Shown in pieces: positions 57,760-64,000 of a stretch of 64,000 nt of DNA; within the stretch, counting starts at the first letter, position 1, and every line of letters starts with the position of its first letter. The stretch is from Tilletiaria anomala UBC 951. Lineage: Eukaryota; Basidiomycota; Exobasidiomycetes; Georgefischeriales; Tilletiariaceae. The translations under genes and the position numbers were made by a program. The notes under the pieces are model-generated. The model did not search any database and was not told the DNA's origin. It saw nothing but the letters and a program-made list of their open reading frames with translations. Location of the stretch: the NCBI RefSeq assembly GCF_000711695.1, contig NW_013547019.1:248001-312000 (forward strand), written 5' to 3'.

Positions 57760-59823
57760 TCACGCTGGAGAGGCAGAAGCTTCTGTAGCTTCTGCAACAT
57801 CATTTTCCGTGGTCCCATGGCCCTTTTCCTGATCAGAGCCCGTAGCCATCCCATCATTGGCTCCGGGGTCACCAAAGTCCCTCCGAGTTCCTTCGCTATT
57901 AATGTCGGGAGAACCCGGGTTCTGGCCCACCCTTTCATGGATATCCAGATAGGGCTCGTCACGTGCGCTGGTGAGGTTTCGGTCGCAGTTGCCCTCGAGA
58001 TCGCGGTTGACGCGAGCGTAATCATACGCGTATTCTCCACATCTGAGATAGGAAATGGTTCAGTACGTTGGGCAGATCAGGAGAACATCCATATGGAAGC
58101 GTGAGACTCACTGGTCCTCATCGAGCCCGATGATTTCGGCCAGTTCGGTGGATCGAAAGGGCCCGATGTAAGGGATGTGGTCAATGACGAACATGAGAAT
58201 CCAAGTCACGACTGCTGCCCAGGCCACAGTTACTGCACACCAAGCGATTTGCTTTGGAAGCTGAATCCAGTTGCCATCGAGCCAACCTCCATCAATGACA
58301 AGGTACCCGTCGTTGTTCGCTACGCTGGCCTGGGTAAATATGCCGGTCAAGAGCAAACCAACGATACCCGCCAGTGCGTGGACTGCGAAGATATCCATGA
58401 CGTCGTCGCACCGAGCCAAATTTTTGAGGCTAGTCGACAGGTTGGACAGTGCCGCTGCCGCAACGCCGATGAGAACAGATGCAGGAACGCTGTTATCCCA
58501 ACGAGAGTATTGAGCACAAGCAAAAGTGAAAAGAACTTGATGTAAACTTCACTCACCCGACGAAGCCGGCGGCCGGCGTGATGGCGACTAAGCCTGCGAT
58601 CGCACCGGTGCAAAATCCGACCACAGACCACTTTCGCTCAATTCTCCAATCCATGAACATCCACGTCAATCCAGCGCATGACGCAGCCGTATTGGTCGTC
58701 GCGATGGACATGCCTGCTCTCAGGTTTGCAGCGAAGGTGCTGCCTCCGTTGAAACCCATCCAGCCGAACCACAGAAAGCTGTGTGACAATCAAAAAGGTG
58801 AGGGAAGACCGTGTATCAACTTCAAAATACGCGTTTAGAGATTCGGCAAAACACGCGTGCAACTCACGCTGTACCAAGAACAACATGTGAAACGTTGTGC
58901 GGCTTGAAAAGGAGGCGTTCCGTACCGTACCCATGGCGAGGTCCTAGGTAGTAAGAGATGACGGTTCCAGTAATACCAGACGCGATCTCGACTGGGCCAC
59001 CGCCAGCGTAGTCTAGCACGCCCCACTTGAAAGCCCAGCCATTAGGCGCCCAGACCCAGCAAGCGATGGGGTCAAAGACTAGTGTGGTCCAGCAGAAAGT
59101 GAGGACCAAGAATGGCCAGACCCGAGCACGCTCGCACGCTGCACCCAAGGCGATTGCGGGAACCAAAGCAGCAAACATGCCCTGCAAAGGTGAAAAGGGT
59201 CAGACTGGGAACTGTAAGCTTTGCGCTGTGAAGCAATCCACGTACTTCGTACATGGCGTAGACAATCTCGGGCAATTTGTTATTTGCACCCGGGACCGGT
59301 GCCTCCAGAACACCCATGAAGCCAAAGTTGCGCAGGTCGCCCATGAAGACGCCGCCAGTCTGAGAGAATGTCAAGGAGTAGCCCCAGAAGAACCACTGGA
59401 ATGAGACGACGGCGAGAGCGGCGAGAGTCAAAAGCAGGAGATGGAGGGCATTCTTGCGTCGGGCAAGGCCGGAATACAGATAGCCCAGTCCAGGTATCAT
59501 GAGCCAGACAAGGGTCGTGCACTGAAAAGATGTGAATTGAGGTAAGCGGGGAAAGTGCTGAGCAGAACGTGTGAATTTGGCTCGTTTCTCACAGTGAGGA
59601 TCCAAGCAATGTCGCCAGGACTGTAGGAGGCGATCTTCCCTTCGTCGTAGGTGACAATGAGGTCTGTGCCGTTAAGAGCGATGTTGCTCGAAGCATTACT
59701 CGTCCCTTGAGGCGCAACTAGGACGCCATAGCTGTGGAGGTCAGGGACAACCACAATACGGTACTGTTAGCTTCAATTCAGTTGTGAGGTCCGAAGCGAG
59801 GGGACTCACGTGATGTTGACCAT
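57760..59823 (-). CDS. High-affinity ammonium transporter (AMT/MEP)
   Basis: Seven exons: 59823-59810, 59731-59593, 59521-59246, 59181-58868, 58778-58557, 58489-58112 and 58042-57760; 541 aa. The 14-base first exon gives MVNI plus two bases. The 11-span AMT fold is evident: CTTLVWLMIPGLGYLYSGLA, VVSFQWFFWGYSLTFS, WPFLVLTFCWTTLVFDPIAC, DYAGGGPVEIASGITG, FLWFGWMGFNGGSTF, CTGAIAGLVAITPAAGFVG and DVFAVHA-like DIFAVHALAGIVGLLLTGIF. The last contains one of the twin pore histidines; the other is in the KPHNVSHVVLGT segment. The C-terminal tail is cytosolic with the conserved PFRSTELAEIIGLDEDQ, then a long variable end. It imports ammonium at the plasma membrane. Some MEP2-type members also signal dimorphic growth; whether this one does cannot be read from sequence. 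Confidence 0.94.
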
Positions 59824-62800
59824 GGTGTCGAGAGTTCCTAGACTGCCGAGGATAGCAGATGGGCATCCAGCGAATGGATACAGAGGAGGCGCAGGTGGAC
59901 GACAGGATAGTTTCGCTACACGCTTGAGCTAGCGCAGCCAGCATTGGTGACTGTCGAAAGCGCTCCGCGAAGCACTTGCGGTCAATTGAGGTGGTTGAAA
60001 GAATCAGATTGACGGGCGAGGTCAGTGACCCAGAATGGTATGCGAAAAAGCTGGAGTGGACAAGTCCCTTCCAGGTCACAATCACACGAGACCCGAGGTC
60101 GTTGAATTCTTACAAAGAACTCGGCTGGAAGGAATACATGGATTCGATTAATGGTGGTAGGATTGAGATGGCGTTGTTGCCAGCGCTGCGTTTGATGAGG
60201 GGAGGTACACATACATCCAGTGCGGATGTGAACAACTGGTTCATATTTCTAACAAAAATGTGGGGATTTGTAGCAGATTGCGGAGGTGCTTCATGCCACC
60301 AGAGCGCGACGCCAAGAACAACTTCCGTATACATCCAAAACAACACTATATATTTTGTGTACATTTTTAATTTTCTGAATGCAGGAAAGGAAGAACCAAA
60401 CGGAGAAAAGAGAACGAGCATTCATGTCACAGTGACTACTGACTTTATACTGACTAGAGACTCTACATATGGAATGACTACCCCACGTTCCTGTGAACGA
60501 ATTTCTTGTTTTGAAGCCTCGAAGCCATTTAACGGCTCTATCCTTAGGGCCCGGGGTCCTGGTAGTGGCTGAGCGAGGCCAAACCCCTCGCTTATCCGGT
60601 TTGGCCCAGAGCCATCCCCTTCCGCATGGGCCACCGTGCGTGCGCTTGTTCATGCTCGCGCTGCTGCTTCACCAAATTGATTAGTATATGTCTGTCCATC
60701 AGCGCCTTCTAACTGTCGATGAACGTCGCTCGATCGGCACCTTACAGTTGCATCGAGCTGACGAGCGAGACATTGCCTCTTGAGCGTTCCAGGCTGCGTC
60801 ATCCTTATAGCAGGTTCGTTGTTCTCGTTACGGCGAGCTAAACGCTCAGTTCGCTCGTCAAGGAAGCGCACTCTTGTCAATCTATTGTTGCACTCTTGTG
60901 CCTTGTACATTTTTTTGTGGATCGTATTGGGGTCACTGTAGAACAGCATGGTGGCACATAGATGCTCGTACAGCCAAGTCTATCATGATACGGTCCTTAC
61001 TCATTTTCCGACATATGAATAGGCAAGCAATTAAAGAGTGCCCGGAAAGGCGTGTATTCAATGAAGACTGAGATTTGGTACCTCGAAGAATGTCCGAGAT
61101 CGAGCTGAGGATCCTGTGCGTCGTCTCTACGGTGTACAATGATGAAGAAACAGGTTTTTATACCTTACAGTTGGACTCAGGGATGATGGACAATAATGAA
61201 GAAGACGTGAAACAGCTTGTGCGAAGTTGAAGCTCCGTATTGGAGTGAAGCCGACTAGCTCTGTAACGAATCAACATCTTATTATGATCCGAAAAGGAAC
61301 AACCTGCGCAAGCATCATGCATCAGTAATTAGTCATCGGTACTCATTACTCCATCAGTAGTCATTATTCAGCGCCTCAGCTTTGAGTGATGAACCAAATG
61401 AGAAACGATGGATGTATGAAAGTTGGAATTATGAAAGATAACAGAGTACGCAAAGATAAGAAAATGTCAATATGCCTGGGCCGCTTGAGGATGGTTGCAC
61501 CAGTGTACCTGACCCCTGGTTTCAGTATGTACATATGTGGGTGTATACCCGTATGTATATTTCATGTACACTATTTTTGTTACCTCCGCTCGTCAGCCTG
61601 CCTTGGTGACCGGCACTGCTCAGGCTAATCACGTGATTCTCCCTGAGTGCTGACGGTGGTCAGGCCCTTGGCCTCAGGCCTCAGCGAGCCCGCGACTCAA
61701 TCAGCGCCAGAACAGCGCTAAACGCCCTTGTTCCCATCACCAAACACATATGCCTCAAAGGCTCACCGCCGACCAGTGAATGGTTGGCCGGGCTCAACAA
61801 TTACGTAATACATACTCAGCTCCTTTTCACTCGGCCGATAAGCAGAAAATCTTTTACGAATGGAAAGGTTTCTAGTCACGATTCATCTGTCATGACAACA
61901 ATTTGAGGCCGTTACTTGACGCACCATTAGGTTTGCCTGGTGTCACTCCGATGGCACTGGAACAGGCCTCAACCCCGTTTCACTCGAGCTCTTGGCGGCT
62001 CCTGATAGTGTGTCCAGCAGGCTTTGCACTTTTCGCTTCACTGTTGCACTTCCAACTTCCCTGCCTTTACCTTGTACAAGTTGCACGACGTCTATTTGGC
62101 CATTGCACCCTACGACAGCCCTTCCTTGTCCGATCCTCTTATGTCACGCGCAAGATAGTTCTCGGACAATCTGGCACCAACACGAGCATTATTGACTGTT
62201 TCGTCCTATTCATTTATCCCGAAGTCGCACGCCTGTCAAGTTCCAATTTTCTAGAAGGCTCCAAGGTTCGACATTCTTACTGATTTGGGACGTTCACATT
62301 CATTCACGCCATGACATGGGCTCGAAGGCTTTACTGCTCAACTTTTTACAGAGTCATCCATATGAATTCAGGTGTTTCCTTATGCTGAAGCCGGACATTC
62401 AGCCTTTTTTAACTGATGTCTTTCGCCTCAAAGGGCGGACCATCGTTGCTCACCTTGACCGCATGCTCTCTGAAAGCACAGTTCCCCTGTCATGGCAAGA
62501 ATGAAGATTCCGCAAGTGTCCCCGTCTCTTTACTTGAGACAGTCAATATTGCTTCCCAGAGTCTCTGCCGTCTTTCGACAAGACATATCTGATGTTGCCT
62601 AAATTCGGATTCCCCCATACCTACACCAAGTGCAGCTCCACTTCGATTAGCAGGAGAAGCCTATTTCGAAACCACAATTCTTCCATCCAATGCGGCGAAT
62701 TCCCTCTTGAAAACTTGAACGGTTCTGCTCTCTGTTAAGGTCTGGCTGGAGAGGTGATACGGCCTCGAGTGAGCCCTAGACAGTAATCATTGCTCAACGA

Positions 62801-63479
62801 TAACCGCTACTTCAAAGAAATGTGTTTTTAATTGTTAGAGAATCTTGAACCCGGCGAATACGCCACAGTGCTCACTGGTGAAGTCTGGTCAATTACATTT
62901 CAGTCAGATCCCAAGCATACGGACGCGCGTGTAACCTTGTCAACAACATATGTCCGCTCAAAGGCACAGCATGAAGGATCAAGACAGGTGCGAGCCAAAG
63001 ACCAGGCAGATCGCACAATTACCCAACTAGAAAAAGTGGCACAACGGCTGCTCCCTTTACGGCTCCTAAGCCCACAATTTTCCTTGAGCACAGCGTTGGA
63101 GCATGGAAAGGACGAATATGGGGTGAAGAGATGATCGGAATTCGGGTAGCTCGGACACAATCCCAATGCAGGCGAGGCGCGAGCGAGCGTCATAAGAAGC
63201 GAAAAGCCCCAGCATCGCGCAAATCTGGCCCACCGACCAGCCTGTGTTTGCTACACTTGCAGCAGGGGCCGAACGCTTCGACAACCAATCCTGGTGATGA
63301 CCGATGGCCGGCCGGTGACTGCGCCCCCCTTCTCATGGCGGCCTCCTGAAGTCGCTTGATCTACTTTGGGATTGGAAGCGGTGGCAGCATCGCGGGTGTA
63401 CTGGCGAATGTTAGCTTCACTAGTGTTGGCTGATGGGTCGGTCGGGGTGAGCAGAATGGAAAGCAGAGTCAGCAGTTGC
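59824..63479. other. Gene-poor region
   Basis: About 3.6 kb with no gene I can support. Open frames are short, carry no known domain and lack splice context; the longest is a plus frame at 59976-60572. The base composition is clearly more AT-rich than the rest of the window from about 60950 to 62900. It probably combines the transporter promoter with decayed repeat sequence next to the retroelement. Confidence 0.5.
59850..59910. promoter_or_regulatory. Cluster of three GATA motifs upstream of the ammonium transporter
   Basis: GGATAG (59850), GGATA (59876) and GGATAG (59905) lie 27-87 bases upstream of the start codon. Fungal ammonium transporter genes are typically controlled by AreA/Nit2-type GATA factors in nitrogen limitation, so the cluster is plausible. 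Such short motifs also occur by chance. Confidence 0.35.
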
Positions 63480-64000
63480 CTAGTGTAATAGGATTGATGC
63501 TGGACGCCATTCATCGTCTTCTCGTTCAAAGCCAAACCAGGAAACCTTGTACTTGAACTTGCCGCGATGGATGCGTGAGGCGAGGATCGTGACGATTGAG
63601 TAATGTTCTTGGTCGTCTACGATTTCTGGCGGTGGCGGAGCGACAAGTCGATCAGGGATGATGCTGAACTTGTATGGTTCGAGTTTGCTGATATGGAACC
63701 CGTCGTGTATCCTTATCTGTGGTGGAAGCTGAGGTCGAAATGTAAAATTCCCCATGCGCTCGACGATCTCTAACGGTCCTACGAATAGTTGCGAAAGCGC
63801 CCTCGATAGCTGCGTGTTTGCAATATGATCTTGTCGCAACAGTACGAGTGAGCCTAGTGCAAGAAAGAGGGAGCTTCGGATAGGGGTTGGTGGGTGTAAT
63901 CCGCATACCTTTTCTTTGCATGCGCCAGTGCCTTTGGCGCGAGCTGCTGAACTTCTCACATATTCGACAATTAGCTTACTTGCAGCAGGAACAGAGGATG
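63480..64000 (-). mobile_element. Ty3/Gypsy LTR retrotransposon (chromovirus) relic, 3' end of pol
   Basis: The minus strand shows the C-terminal tail of a Ty3/Gypsy integrase (FVGPLEIVERMGNFTFRPQL, IHDGFHISKLEPYKF). A chromodomain-like segment follows (YSIVTILASRIHRGKFKYKV, then SWFGFEREDDEWRPASI), which marks the chromovirus branch. The rest of the element lies beyond the right edge. No terminal repeat could be placed with confidence on the left side. Its age and overall state cannot be judged from this fragment; I treat it as a fossil. Confidence 0.8.

Noticed and set aside
59976-60572. 198-codon plus-strand open frame upstream of the ammonium transporter
   Set aside because: It overlaps the transporter promoter, has low-complexity AT-rich sequence in the middle and no family resemblance.

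Overview
This window comes from a fungal nuclear genome. Genes are compact and strictly eukaryotic. Most are split by introns of about 50-90 bases with GTGAGT/GTAAGT-type donors and (C/T)AG acceptors. The gene content (OLA1, GOS1, CWF18, ADE4, Y14, THOC1, NTF2, P0, MED22, CCZ1, CLASP, UFD4, AHA1, an ammonium transporter) together with an intact exon-junction gene (Y14) points to a basidiomycete. The style resembles the smut side (Ustilaginomycotina), but that placement is inference. No tRNA, rRNA or CRISPR array was seen.

Layout, left to right. 0-8.5 kb: 3' end of OLA1, GOS1 (Golgi SNARE), the spliceosome factor CWF18, ADE4 (purine synthesis) and a family GH85 endo-beta-N-acetylglucosaminidase. 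9.5-16 kb: an orphan membrane protein, then Y14 and THOC1 divergent from one short promoter, and a ubiquitin-like/BAG co-chaperone. 16.5-25.6 kb: a secreted pepsin-like protease with a very long pro-region, NTF2, a NUDIX hydrolase of the ADP-ribose pyrophosphatase type, and a secreted RNase T2. 26-32.4 kb: a doubtful F-box-like locus, a single-span LEA-2-type membrane protein and a large orphan protein that is probably mitochondrial. 33-44.5 kb: ribosomal protein P0 with an unusually long intron, a sphingoid-base kinase, MED22, a UBAC2/DSC2-type rhomboid-UBA protein, CCZ1 and the exosome cofactor MPP6. 45-59.8 kb: a CLASP TOG-domain protein, the giant HECT ligase UFD4/TRIP12, the Hsp90 activator AHA1 and an ammonium transporter. 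59.8-64 kb: about 3.6 kb without a recognisable gene, ending in the edge of a Ty3/Gypsy chromovirus relic.

Most genes are unrelated housekeeping functions packed at 100-700 base spacing and often share divergent promoters. A loose theme is mRNA biogenesis: CWF18, Y14, THOC1, NTF2, MED22 and MPP6 all lie here. A second theme is protein quality control: BAG, DSC2, UFD4, AHA1 and the cytosolic ENGase. I saw no gene cluster of a new defence or biosynthetic kind. The most unusual signals are small: a candidate snoRNA in the P0 intron, a 15-base exon in AHA1, recurrent GTTCG(T/C) splice donors, the protease pro-region and the orphan genes. Exon joins below were chosen by hand from splice signals, reading frame and family resemblance, and none has been tested with transcripts.
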